Source of the DNA: Gonocerus acuteangulatus | Lineage: Eukaryota; Arthropoda; Insecta; Hemiptera; Coreidae | Assembly: GCA_946811695.1 (NCBI GenBank) | Contig: OX328126.1 | Coordinates: 8,136,197 to 8,200,196, forward strand | DNA: 64,000 bases | Reading direction: 5' to 3' | Shown here: piece after piece, positions 34,101 through 45,184 of the stretch | Layout of the letters: each line of letters starts with the position of its first letter | How positions within the stretch are numbered: the first letter of the stretch is position 1 | Translations under genes and position numbers: made by a program | Notes under the pieces: generated by a model | Databases searched by the model: none | Told to the model about the DNA's origin: nothing | What the model saw: only the letters and a program-made list of their open reading frames with translations

Positions 34101-37100
34101 TTACTCTTCCAAGATCCTGAAATGCAATAATCGCACCTCAGTAGACCTTCACTGGTTTTCTGATTCGCCCTTACTCTTCCAAGATCCTGAAATGCAATAA
34201 TCGCACCTCGGTAGACCTTCACTGGTTTTCTGATTCGCCCTTACTCTTCCAAGATCCTGAAATGCAATAATCGCACCTCAGTAGACCTTCACTGGTTTTC
34301 TGATTCGCCCTTACTCTTCCAAGATCCTGAAATGCAATAATCGCACCTCAGTAGACCTTCACTGGTTTTCTAATTCGCCCTTACTCTTCCAAGATCCTGA
34401 AATGCAATAATCGCACCTCAGTAGACCTTCACTGGTTCTCTGATTCGCCCTTACTCTTCCAAGATCCTGAAATGCAATAATCGCACCTCGGTAGACCTTC
34501 ACTGGTTTTCTGATTCGCCCTTACTCTTCCAAGATCCTGAAATGCAATAATCGCACCTCGGTAGACCTTCACTGGTTTTCTGATTCGCCCTTACTCTTCC
34601 AAGATCCTGAAATGCAATAATCGCACCTCAGTAGACCTTCACTGGTTTTCTGATTCGCCCTTACTCTTCCAAGATCCTGAAATGCAATAATCGCACCTCA
34701 GTAGACCTTCACTGGTTTTCTGATTCGCCCTTACTCTTCCAAGATCCTGAAATGCAATAATCGCACCTCGGTAGACCTTCACTGGTTTTCTGATTCGCCC
34801 TTACTCTTCCAAGATCCTGAAATGCAATAATCGCACCTCAGTAGACCTTCACTGGTTTTCTGATTCGCCCTTACTCTTCCAAGATCCTGAAATGCAATAA
34901 TCGCACCTCAGTAGACCTTCACTGGTTTTCTGATTCGCCCTTACTCTTCCAAGATCCTGAAATGCAATAATCGCACCTCAGTAGACCTTCACTGGTTTTC
35001 TGATTCGCCCTTACTCTTCCAAGATCCTGAAATGCAATAATCGCACCTCAGTAGACCTTCACTGGTTTTCTGATTCGCCCTTACTCTTCCAAGATCCTGA
35101 AATGCAATAATCGCACCTCAGTAGACCTTCACTGGTTTTCTGATTCGCCCTTACTCTTCCAAGATCCTGAAATGCAATAATCGCACCTCAGTAGACCTTC
35201 ACTGGTTTTCTGATTCGCCCTTACTCTTCCAAGATCCTGAAATGCAATAATCGCACCTCAGTAGACCTTCACTGGTTTTTTGATTCGCCCTTACTCTTCC
35301 AAGATCCTGAAATGCAATAATCGCACCTCAGTAGACCTTCACTGGTTTTCTGATTCACCCTTACTCTTCCAAGATCCTGAAATGCAATAATCGCACCTCA
35401 GTAGACCTTCACTGGTTTTCTGATTCGCCCTTACTCTTCCAAGATCCTGAAATGCAATAATCGCACCTCAGTAGACCTTCACTGGTTTTCTGATTCGCCC
35501 TTACTCTTCCAAGATCCTGAAATGCAATAATCGCACCTCAGTAGACCTTCACTGGTTTTCTGATTCGCCCTTACTCTTCCAAGATCCTGAAATGCAATAA
35601 TCGCACCTCAGTAGACCTTCACTGGTTTTTTGATTCGCCCTTACTCTTCCAAGATCCTGAAATGCAATAATCGCACCTCAGTAGACCTTCACTGGTTTTC
35701 TGATTCGCCCTTACTCTTCCAAGATCCTGAAATGCAATAATCGCACCTCAGTAGACCTTCACTGGTTTTCTGATTCGCCCTTACTCTTCCAAGATCCTGA
35801 AATGCAATAATCGCACCTCAGTAGACCTTCACTGGTTTTCTGATTCGCCCTTACTCTTCCAAGATCCTGAAATGCAATAATCGCACCTCAGTAGACCTTC
35901 ACTGGTTTTCTGATTCGCCCTTACTCTTCCAAGATCCTGAAATGCAATAATCGCACCTCAGTAGACCTTCACTGGTTTTCTGATTCGCCCTTACTCTTCC
36001 AAGATCCTGAAATGCAATAATCGCACCTCAGTAGACCTTCACTGGTTTTCTGATTCGCCCTTACTCTTCCAAGATCCTGAAATGCAATAATCGCACCTCA
36101 GTAGACCTTCACTGGTTTTCTGATTCGCCCTTACTCTTCCAAGATCCTGAAATGCAATAATCGCACCTCAGTAGACCTTCACTGGTTTTCTGATTCGCCC
36201 TTACTCTTCCAAGATCCTGAAATGCAATAATCGCACCTCAGTAGACCTTCACTGGTTTTCTGATTCGCCCTTACTCTTCCAAGATCCTGAAATGCAATAA
36301 TCGCACCTCAGTAGACCTTCACTGGTTTTCTGATTCGCCCTTACTCTTCCAAGATCCTGAAATGCAATAATCGCACCTCAGTAGACCTTCACTGGTTTTC
36401 TGATTCGCCATTACTCTTCCAAGATCCTGAAATGCAATAATCGCACCTCAGTAGACCTTCACTGGTTTTCTGATTCGCCCTTACTCTTCCAAGATCCTGA
36501 AATGCAATAATCGCACCTCAGTAGACCTTCACTGGTTTTCTGATTCGCCCTTACTCTTCCAAGATCCTGAAATGCAATAATCGCACCTCAGTAGACCTTC
36601 ACTGGTTTTCTGATTCGCCCTTACTCTTCCAAGATCCTGAAATGCAATAATCGCACCTCAGTAGACCTTCACTGGTTTTTTGATTCGCCCTTACTCTTCC
36701 AAGATCCTGAAATGCAATAATCGCACCTCAGTAGACCTTCACTGGTTTTCTGATTCGCCCTTACTCTTCCAAGATCCTGAAATGCAATAATCGCACCTCA
36801 GTAGACCTTCACTGGTTTTTTGATTCGCCCTTACTCTTCCAAGATCCTGAAATGCAATAATCGCACCTAAGTAGACCTTCACTGGTTTTCTGATTCGCCC
36901 TTACTCTTCCAAGATCCTGAAATGCAATAATCGCACCTCAGTAGACCTTCACTGGTTTTCTGATTCGCCCTTACTCTTCCAAGATCCTGAAATGCAATAA
37001 TCGCAACTCAGTAGACCTTCACTGGTTTTCTAATTCGCCCTTACTCTTCCAAGATCCTGAAATGCAATAATCGCACCTCAGTAGACCTTCACTGGTTTTC

Positions 37101-37797
37101 TGATTCGCCCTTACTCTTCCAAGATCCTGAAATGCAATAATCGCACCTCAGTAGACCTTCACTGGTTTTCTGATTCGCCCTTACTCTTCCAAGATCCTGA
37201 AATGCAATAATCGCACCTCAGTAGACCTTCACTGGTTTTCTGATTCGCCCTTACTCTTCCAAGATCCTGAAATGCAATAATCGCACCTCAGTAGACCTTC
37301 ACTGGTTTTCTGATTCGCCCTTACTCTTCCAAGATCCTGAAATGCAATAATCGCACCTCAGTAGACCTTCACTGGTTTTCTGATTCGCCCTTACTCCCCC
37401 AAGATCCTGAAATGCAATAATCGCACCTCAGTAGACCTTCACTGGTTTTCTGATTCGCCCTTACTCTTCCAAGATCCTGAAATGCAATAATCGCACCTCA
37501 GTAGACCTTCACTGGTTTTTTGATTCGCCCTTACTCTTCCAAGATCCTGAAATGCAATAATCGCACCTCAGTAGACCTTCACTGGTTTTCTGATTCGCCC
37601 TTACTCTTCCAAGATCCTGAAATGCAATAATCGCACCTCAGTAGACCTTCCCTGGTTTTCTGATTCGCCCTTACTCTTCCAAGATCCTGAAATGCAATAA
37701 TCGCACCTCAGTAGACCTTCACTGGTTTTCTGATTCGCCCTTACTCTTCCAAGATCCTGAAATGCAATAATCGCACCTCAGTAGACCTTCACTGGTT
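31111..37797 (+). repeat. 70-bp satellite array, about 95 units, with higher-order structure
   Basis: A strict 70-bp period holds throughout. The unit begins CTGATTCGCCCTTACTCTTC and includes GATCCTGAAATGCAATAATC and GCACCTCAGTAGACC. The first unit is shortened. Variant marks (CCTCG for CCTCA, TAATTC for TGATTC, GGTTCTC) occur in the same order at 31821, 31991, 32171, 32341, 32401, 32451, 32521, 32731 and again exactly 2030 bp later, showing a duplicated 29-unit block. The right flank has AGGTCCTGAAATGCAATATT near 37876, a possible remnant of the source sequence. 70 is not a multiple of three and the unit contains stops, so it is non-coding. Confidence 0.95.
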
Positions 37798-38925
37798 AAG
37801 ATATTGCCTCTGCGCAAGGTTGATCGTGACACAAAATTGAACGTGTCATACACAACGATTGTTAAAAATTCACAAAGGTCCTGAAATGCAATATTGATAA
37901 AACCAAAGCTAGAAACCATCAGAATGGATCCTACAAGATATTTCCCCACCGAAGATCCTTTAGCCTATTAATATCTGATTGGTCGAGGAAGATAATTGGG
38001 GAGAAGGTGTTTGGACCACCCAACATGCCGGGGATGTTCCTCTCACGCCATCCGGTTAACGCCCTTCACAAATAGTATATATATGGCCGAAGAGATTATA
38101 TTCATAAAATACTGATAGGATTCTAATAGGTTTTCGTTTAAAATGTCATACATCAGGTCATCCCATAAGTAATGTCGGTTTTTAACCTTCCTAGGACAGG
38201 GTGGATTGTAAAACCTTAAGGACTGAGTGGGGTGCGTCAATTTTACATACTAAACCACAATTAATACTTTTTTTCTTTAATGTATTTAATATTTACGTAT
38301 ATTATGGGTTAAAATAAAATAAAAACGAACATAAAAATAATTTTTGTTTATTTATTAATAAATTGTTTAATAAATGTGTACATTTTCATCATAAAATTAT
38401 GATTTACCAAAAAAAATGAATAGTAATAAAATAAATTGATAAATTTATAAAATACATTTGTATGAAAAAATGAAAGTAAAAAAATATTTAAAAAAAATTT
38501 AATTAAAAAAAATATTAATTTTCAACATTAATTTATCTATATTGAATGCAAAGCTTTCGACAGTAGCGATTCGCTCTTTTTCAAAAGTTGGCGGTAGAAA
38601 CCACTGACGAAAGAATTATAAAAAGTTGTAAAAAATCTAGAATTCAACATTTATACATAATTGGATTATTTTTTCTATGTTTTGGACGTATAAATTGTTT
38701 ACAGTTAATTCATGAATTTAGCCCTGCAATGTCTAATGTATTCGTAAAAAAAGTCAGTAGCCATCTTTTGTTTTGTGTTTTGTGGAATTTTCTGCTGCCA
38801 TTTTGTCGACAGTGTATACAGCACCTTTGCTAACATATCTACTTATATTTTCTGTTTTTTTTTTTTTTTTTGTTTTTTTTTTGTCACATCATTAATAATA
38901 ATGTTTGTGAACTGTTCGCTACCAA
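37798..38925. other. no gene recognised; mariner-like end at 38153-38185
   Basis: CAGGTCATCCCATAAGTAATG followed by TCGGTTTT near 38155 resembles a mariner terminal repeat, and nearly the same word occurs at 58265-58285. No partner end or transposase was found nearby. The rest is AT-rich, including a T-rich run near 38857-38882. Confidence 0.45.
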
Positions 38926-39046
38926 CAAAGAATATTTACCATGATGATTAGATAGTTAGCCGTCGAGGTGATAAGTAAAGATGGAATGGTTGGGATTCGG
39001 CTAAATAAACCTCAATATGATTTTGTTTTAAAAAATCTATATTTCG

Positions 39047-39080
39047 GACGTTTCGGCTACTCATTGGTAGCCTTCGTCAG
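39047..39080 (-). ncRNA. hammerhead-ribozyme-like motif, inverted copy
   Basis: Reverse complement of the motif at 43759-43792. No difference noticed. Confidence 0.7.
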
Positions 39081-39669
39081 CTAAAATGACAAAAAAAGAA
39101 ATTAATACAAAAACAAAAAAAAATTATGATTGTGATAGGTAACAGAGCTATAGATACAATTAACTTATAAAAGAACATATCGTCTTAAATTCTTAGAATG
39201 AAAAAGTGAATAGGTACAATAATTGATTTTAATAGTCATTAGTAACTTTAATTGATTTTACAAAGAAATAAGAAGCTACATACCAATGACAAATATAGTA
39301 GCTAATAGTAACATTAATTGATTTTACAAAGAAATAAGATACTACATACCAATAGAAATGCCGAGCGGCAGAGGAAGACCAAGGTTGGCAATTAAGTAAC
39401 CATTGTAGAGTGTCTAAGGAGAAAAAGAAATCTACTGGGGTATAAGTAAGTGGAAACAGCAGGTGGTGGGGGAAATGTCGGTAAGGATCAAAAAGCATGT
39501 TTATGACATGTCGGTAAGGATCAAAAGGCATGTTTATGACATATTTATGACAGGAAAGGAGAAAAAGGTGTTAATGGAAGGATACCCAAGGGGCATGGTA
39601 AAAATCTAGGTGGGAGGTCGGGAGAGTATTTGGAAAATATTAGCGTACATAGGAGAAATGCCTTGTTGT

Positions 39670-40539
39670 TCAGTTTTTGTAGTTTATATTGTTTTTGTTT
39701 AAGTTTATGTGTACACATTCCGAGATCTGTAGTCTTTTTTTGTTTCGTTGTGTAGCAAGAATTTTCGTGTCGTCGAAGTTAAAAGTGTGTTTTTGTGTAA
39801 TGGCGTGTTTTGCAAGTGCAGATTTATCTATTTCTTTATTAGTGATGGTTCGTTTATGTTGTGTAAGACGTGAGTGAATGTCATTTATGGTTTCTCCTAT
39901 GTATACACCATTACAGGAAGGGGTTTGACAAGGGACTTTGTAAACACAACGGGTGGTCTGTTCAAAAGGGATGGGATCTTTGAGTTTGGTATAGAGGGTT
40001 TTGAGTTTGTTGGTAGTTTTCAAACCAAAATTTAGGGAAGGGTAGGATTTTTTTATGGTCTTTGTAAGTTTATCAGTCAGTCCAGGTGTAAATGGTAGAG
40101 ATCGGAACAATTGGTAACTGGGAGTTAGGGAAGAATTGGGAGAGACAATGTTGGGAGGTTGGGATTTTGCTATTTTAACAAGGGATTTTATGAGGTTGGG
40201 GGGAAATTGGTTGCGTGCCAATATATCTGAGACGATATTAATATTTTTATTGTGGAAGGAAGCATGGGATAGAGAGAGGACTCGGCGGAGGAGATTTCTG
40301 GCTACATTAATCTTGAGGTGGTAAGGATGGGATGAATGAAAATTAAGTAACCGTCCCGAGTACGTGGGTTTGGTGTACCAGTCAGTAATAATAGTACCGT
40401 CAGTCTGTCTAATTAGTAAGATGTCCAAGTATGGGAGCTGTCTGTCCTGTTCTATTTCGACTGTAAATTGAAGCCTAGGGTAAAAGGAATTGAAACAGGT
40501 AAGTATGTCTGTTAGTCTGTTTGGGTTAATCATCAGCAA
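39670..40539 (-). pseudogene. Penelope-like RT C-terminal region plus GIY-YIG endonuclease, inverted copy
   Basis: 289 codons on the minus strand from an internal ATG at 40539, without the start of the reverse transcriptase. The first part (LMINPNRLTDILTCFNSFYP) follows the catalytic YVDD. The GIY-YIG domain lies near residues 200-280: VYKVPC, GVYIGET, SRLTQHKR, KHAITQKH and ISECVH, which supply the Tyr, Arg, His and Glu expected in the family. It lies in the truncated inverted copy, so it cannot make a full polyprotein. Confidence 0.85.
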
Positions 40540-40636
40540 AAGATCATCTACGTATTTGCAGATGAATGAGATGTCATGGGGGAACTGTGGGACGAGGGAG
40601 TTGAGAAGATCGTTGAGAAGGATTGAGGATAAATCT

Positions 40637-40755
40637 AGTAGCCGAAACGTCCGAAATATAGATTTTTTAAAACAAAATCATATTGAAGTTTATTTAGCCG
40701 AATCCCAACCATTCCATCTTTACTTATCACCTCTACGGCTAACTATCTAATCATC
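40637..40755 (+). repeat. internal terminal-repeat fragment of the Penelope-like element
   Basis: It starts inside hammerhead helix II (AGTAGCCGAAACGTCC), continues through GCCGAATCCCAACCATTCCA and ends with ACGGCTAACTATCTAATCAT directly before the coding ATG. The 5' half of the ribozyme core is missing, so this copy cannot cleave. Confidence 0.85.
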
Positions 40756-42132
40756 ATGATGAATTCACTGGGACCCTGCCAACGTGCTCCAAAGGAGGCA
40801 AAAATCATTATCAACTGCATCTCCCAGTTCTCCAAGAACCTTGTCAAGAAGAAAGAGGGCTTGATTTTTCTGCTAAAATGTAAGTCGAACAATTTCTTAC
40901 CAAAACACATAAGAACCTCAACCAACCATATCAACCCGTGCGACCTGAACTCCCCTGTTCAAAAACAACTTGCAACAGCGAAACTTCATTTCCAGAAAAA
41001 ATTACTCAATATAGAAATAGCCAATTTAAACTGTGAAATTAAAAACTTAGAAACATTGTTAGAGTCACACTTTAATATCTTAAGGGGGTTAGTTGACCAG
41101 GACCTGTTTAATGACATATCCAATTTTATTTCAAACATTTGTAATAGTTTAAAATCGAAGTTAAAAATAAATCTTTTCCAAAAATTTAATAAAACTCGCC
41201 AGAATCACGTTCACCGCCCCATCGGTGACGAAAACTGGGTTAAAAACATCTCCTCGGTCAACGTCCCGCCTCAGGTTAACAACATTCTTAGTTTAGGAGA
41301 AAAGTTTTCTTTACCTCCTACACCAGGTATTGTTATTCCGAAAATAATTACCGATGTAGAATACATACTACAAACCGTTCCTTGTAAAGAGGAAGACCAA
41401 ACCCGCTCTAAAGTAGTTAACAGCATCACCAATTTTTTGCAAATTCCCTCTCCCAGCCACTCCCACCTTTCCACTGAATTTTACAAAGACCTAAAACACA
41501 CCAAAACTTTCTTACGGACACATGAACAACATATAATATGTACTAAATCCGACAAGGGAAACACGACCGTCATCATGGACAGAACAGAATACAACGAAAA
41601 AATGACCCACTTATTCAACGACACCAATACATACTTACCCATTCCTAAGGACATTACGAAAATACAAGAACGAAAATTCAACGAACACATTCACAAACTT
41701 TTTAACTCTAACGAAATCGATAAATCCACTAAGTCCTTCTTAATTTCCCACAATTCCCTCCCACCGCGAGCCTGTGGCCTCCCCAAAATCCACAAACCTG
41801 GTAATCCCCTTCGTCCCATCGTTGCCAATATAGATTCTCCCTCTTCCAGTCTTAGTAAATTTCTTCTTCCCTCATTACAAATACTTAGCCATAATAATCC
41901 CTATGATATAAAAAATTCCTTTGACCTAATTTCTAAATTATCCAACCTAACCATTCCCCACGGCCACATTTTAGTTTCCATTGATGCCACATCCTTATTC
42001 ACTAACGTCCCACTAGCCAAAACGCTAGAAATAATCGAAAACCATTGGCCCACCCTCCACCTCCATAGCCCTCTATCCTTTGATTTGTTTATAGAAAGTC
42101 TAAAACTTTGTGTTAACAGCGGTTTTTTTTAA
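40756..42132 (+). pseudogene. Penelope-like reverse transcriptase, N-terminal and catalytic part
   Basis: 458 codons from ATG at 40756, which lies just inside the end of the terminal repeat. Residues about 30-280 are the usual PLE N-terminal region without a named domain. The reverse transcriptase begins near residue 240 with TKSDKGNTTVIMDRTEYN, followed by SHNSLPPRACGLPKIHKPGN and PLRPIVANIDSPSSSLSKFL (PLE motif block), and HILVSIDATSLFTNVPL, motif A with its catalytic Asp. The frame ends early because of an 8-T run at about 42123-42130. One base fewer restores agreement with the family (FYKQIEGLAMG). The rest of the protein continues at 42133-43221. It copies element RNA into DNA at a nicked target. 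Confidence 0.9.
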
Positions 42133-43221
42133 ATATGATGGGAAATTCTATAAACAAATTGAAGGTCTAGCCATGGGTAACTGTCTTGCACCCGATTTAT
42201 CCTCAATCCTTCTAACGATCTTCTCAACTCCCTCGTCCCACAGTTCCCCCATGACATCTCATTCATCTGCAAATACGTAGATGATCTTTTGCTGATGATT
42301 AACCCAAACAGACTAACAGACATACTTACCTGTTTCAATTCCTTTTACCCTAGGCTTCAATTTACAGTCGAAATAGAACAGGACAGACAGCTCCCATACT
42401 TGGACATCTTACTAATTAGACAGACTGACGGTACTATTATTACTGACTGGTACACCAAACCCACGTACTCGGGACGGTTACTTAATTTTCATTCATCCCA
42501 TCCTTACCACCTCAAGATTAATGTAGCCAGAAATCTCCTCCGCCGAGTCCTCTCTCTATCCCATGCTTCCTTCCACAATAAAAATATTAATATCGTCTCA
42601 GATATATTGGCACGCAACCAATTTCCCCCCAACCTCATAAAATCCCTTGTTAAAATAGCAAAATCCCAACCTCCCAACATTGTCTCTCCCAATTCTTCCC
42701 TAACTCCCAGTTACCAATTGTTCCGATCTCTACCATTTACACCTGGACTGACTGATAAACTTACAAAGACAATAAAAAAATCCTACCCTTCCCTAAATTT
42801 TGGTTTGAAAACTACCAACAAACTCAAAACCCTCTATACCAAACTCAAAGATCCCATCCCTTTTGAACAGACCACCCGTTGTGTTTACAAAGTCCCTTGT
42901 CAAACCCCTTCCTGTAATGGTGTATACATAGGAGAAACCATAAATGACATTCACTCACGTCTTACACAACATAAACGAATCATCACTAATAAAGAAATAG
43001 ATAAATCTGCACTTGCAAAACACGCCATTACACAAAAACACACTTTTAACTTCGACGACACGAAAATTCTTGCTACACAACGAAACAAAAAAAGACTACA
43101 GATCTCGGAATGTGTACACATAAACTTAAACAAAAACAATATAAACTACAAAACTGACCAACAAGGCATTTCTCCTATGTACGCTAATATTTTCCAAATA
43201 CTCTCCCGACCTCCCACCTAG
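42133..43221 (+). pseudogene. Penelope-like reverse transcriptase C-terminal part with GIY-YIG endonuclease
   Basis: After the T-run frameshift the sequence reads FYKQIEGLAMGNCLAP (motif B) to about 42211. There a single missing base, present in the inverted copy, shifts the frame again. From about 42211 to 43221 the frame is open: ICKYVDDLLLMI holds the catalytic YVDD (42274-42285), then the thumb-like region, then a GIY-YIG nuclease (VYKVPC, GVYIGET, SRLTQHKR, KHAITQKH, ISECVH). The CX4C before the GIY-YIG block is a variation of the Cys pair seen in this group. The two indels compensate each other, so the protein would be about 820 residues without them. The endonuclease nicks target DNA for primed reverse transcription. 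Confidence 0.9.
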
Positions 43222-43758
43222 ATTTTTACCATGCCCCTTGGGTATCCTTCCATTAACACCTTTTTCTCCTTTCCTGTCATAAATATGTCATAAACATGCC
43301 TTTTGATCCTTACCGACATGTCATAAACATGCTTTTTGATCCTTACCGACATTTCCCCCACCACCTGCTGTTTCCACTTACTTATACCCCAGTAGATTCC
43401 TTTTTCCTTAGACACTTTCACAATGGTTACTTAATTGCCAACCTTGGTCTTCCTCTGCCGCTCGGCATTTCCATTGGTATGTAGTATCTTATTTCTTTGT
43501 AAAATTAATTAATGTTACTATTAGCTACTATATTTGTCATTGGTATATAGTTTTCTTATTTCTTTGTAAAATCAATTAATGTTACTAATTACTATTAAAA
43601 TCAATTACTGTACCTATTTTCTTTTTCATTCTACTCATTCTAAGAATTTAATACGATATGTTCTGTTATAAGTTAAATTGTATCTATAGTTCTGTTACCT
43701 ATCACAATCATAATTTTTTTTTTTGTTTTTGTATTAATTTCTTTTTTTGTCATTTTAG
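43222..43758 (+). other. 3' untranslated region of the Penelope-like element
   Basis: Contains a 31-33-bp tandem duplication (ATCCTTACCGACATGTCATA-type near 43307 and 43338). It also has repeated TTGGTATGTAGT/TTGGTATATAGT and AAATCAATTAATGTTACTA blocks. The same sequence is present in reverse in the inverted copy. Confidence 0.75.
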
Positions 43759-43792
43759 CTGACGAAGGCTACCAATGAGTAGCCGAAACGTC
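43759..43792 (+). ncRNA. hammerhead-ribozyme-like motif, 3' terminal repeat
   Basis: CTGACGA (43759-43765), extra A, helix II GGCTAC/GTAGCC with a CAATGA loop, GAAAC (43785-43789) and GTC. ACGT is a self-complementary helix III. Helix I is weak (TTTAG before, CGAAA after, with one mismatch). Hammerheads at this position are established for Penelope-like elements. Confidence 0.7.
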
Positions 43793-43879
43793 CGAAATAT
43801 AGATTTTTTAAAACAAAATCATATTGAGGTTTATTTAGCCGAATCCCAACCATTCCATCTTTACTTAAGAATATTTACT

Positions 43880-44460
43880 ATCGGGAGAACGTAATTTTTA
43901 AGTGTTTTTTTTTTAAAGGAATCATAACAGATAATTAACGGTAACATAATATTCCAGTTGAAATAAAAGATTAAATTAGGACGACCTGATAAATCGCAAG
44001 AGAACGTCCTACCATTTAGAGTCGTAAAAAAGCTATAAAAATAATAAAAACAGGAAGATGAAACAGAAACGAGGATAAATTCCTTTCTGAACTGCCCACA
44101 AATCAAAAGTACACAGAATAGTTAAGCCGTTTAGATTTAAGACTCTCCGGGAGGAATACAGGCCTATGTACGCCCATTAATGCATCCATAGTACTAATAA
44201 AGATATTTAGTATTCGGAGTGGATATACACAGCCACATCGTCACCAATGTTCACATCCCAGGAGGTAGTAAACATCATTTTAAGGATTAGCAGGATAATC
44301 CTTACTAGGATGAGAAATAACTTGGAAATCCGCGGACTGCAGGTCATAAATAAAACGCATCATGGCTTAAAGCGAACTTCAGGACGAGTTGCATTAGGCT
44401 TTTAGCAAGAAATATCATCGTTCAACAGGTAGCAGGTTGTGTCTGCATTTACTATATGCT
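43880..44460. other. no gene recognised
   Basis: Sequence beyond the Penelope-like element, without features I can name. Confidence 0.35.
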
Positions 44461-44502
44461 GTTCAAATCAGTGTTGTGCAAAAATCATTCGGAATAATAA
44501 AT

Positions 44503-44859
44503 AAAAAAAAAAAAAAATCAGTCCCGTAACAGGCCACGAGGGCCCTGAGGGGCAGATACTATAGAGGTATCTGATTCATGACCATACGGCACACTAGGGA
44601 GATAGTGTGGTCAGTACTATGCTCCGGCCGCCTGATTTTCCCCTTGGCTGCTTCGACTGCTAGAGTCATTAGCACCAACCAAGGTACCCATTATTAAATT
44701 AATTAAAGGCTGGGTTGGCCTAGGAACGGTCAGGGAGGCCAAATTCAACCAGTGAACGAAGACACTAGAAGAAAAAATCTTTAGTGCTTGCTCGGGATTT
44801 GAACTCAGGCCTCCAGCTTATTAGTCCAGTGCTCTACCACTGAGCTAACCTCGCCCCCC
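44503..44859 (-). mobile_element. tRNA-derived SINE, family B, complete
   Basis: Reverse-orientation copy with A-tail (44503-44516). On the minus strand the head is GGGGCGAGGTTAGCTCAGTG, with B-box-like GAGTTCAAATCCCGAGC and anticodon region CTAATAA. The 12-bp target duplication GGAATAATAAAT lies at 44491-44502 and 44860-44871. It is inserted in an ATTCA-rich repeat like 52028-52612. Confidence 0.85.
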
Positions 44860-45102
44860 GGAATAATAAATACATGTGTTATTTCATTCTGAATAATGAA
44901 TAATTTTTCATTCATTATTCAGCGATTCAATGAATAACGTAACGTTTTGGCATAAATATGCTTCAGCGATGACTAAACTAAAAACTTTTTTATTGAGAGG
45001 AGATCGTTGACCGTTAATGACGTGAAGGTAGGGATTGTTGGGGTTCGGTCATTGCTTCTTAATAAAACTACATTTTACAGTAAGAATGGTTTTATTGTTG
45101 GC

Positions 45103-45135
45103 GACGTTTCGGCTTGAAATTCAAGCCTTCATCAG
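45103..45135 (-). ncRNA. hammerhead-ribozyme-like motif of another Penelope-type end
   Basis: On the minus strand: CTGATGA, extra A, helix II GGCTTGA/TTCAAGCC, GAAAC and GTC. About 70 nt further on this strand comes CCGAACCCCAACAATCCC, the same type of end as in the other Penelope-type copies. CTGATGA is the commonest natural hammerhead core. Confidence 0.65.
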
Positions 45136-45184
45136 GGCTGTAAAAACAAGCAGGACAGATTTAATACTAACATATACATATATT

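Larger units (their letters stand above)
38973..40634 (-). mobile_element. inverted 5'-truncated copy of the Penelope-like element
   Basis: Reverse complement of about 42195-43866. It ends at GAGGATAAATC, where it joins the forward terminal-repeat fragment. Relative to the forward copy it has one extra A near 39680, which alters the last residues of its frame. It also has CTTCTCAACGATC (as reverse complement) where the forward copy has lost one base. Confidence 0.9.
38940..43866 (+). mobile_element. Penelope-like retroelement (RT plus GIY-YIG) with inverted partial copy
   Basis: The entire 4.9-kb structure is flanked by a 12-bp target duplication AAGAATATTTAC (38928-38939 and 43867-43878), so it inserted as one unit. 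In order: a 33-nt left-only extension (38940-38972), an inverted partial copy of the 3' part (38973 to about 40634), a forward terminal-repeat fragment (about 40637-40755), the coding region (40756-43221), and the 3' untranslated and terminal repeat (43222-43866). Full hammerhead-like motifs lie at both outer terminal repeats. The inverted and forward copies are nearly identical, which implies a young element. This arrangement is characteristic of Penelope-like elements. Confidence 0.92.

Noticed and set aside
31111..37797. Regular 70-bp direct repeats resembling a CRISPR array
   Set aside because: There are no variable spacers. The whole 70 bp repeats, with scattered point variants, in a eukaryotic transposon-rich context. 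It is a satellite.
39229..39531. 100-codon frame in the inverted Penelope-like copy
   Set aside because: It lies in the 3' untranslated region and arises from a 31-33-bp duplication. The counterpart in the forward copy is not conserved as a frame.
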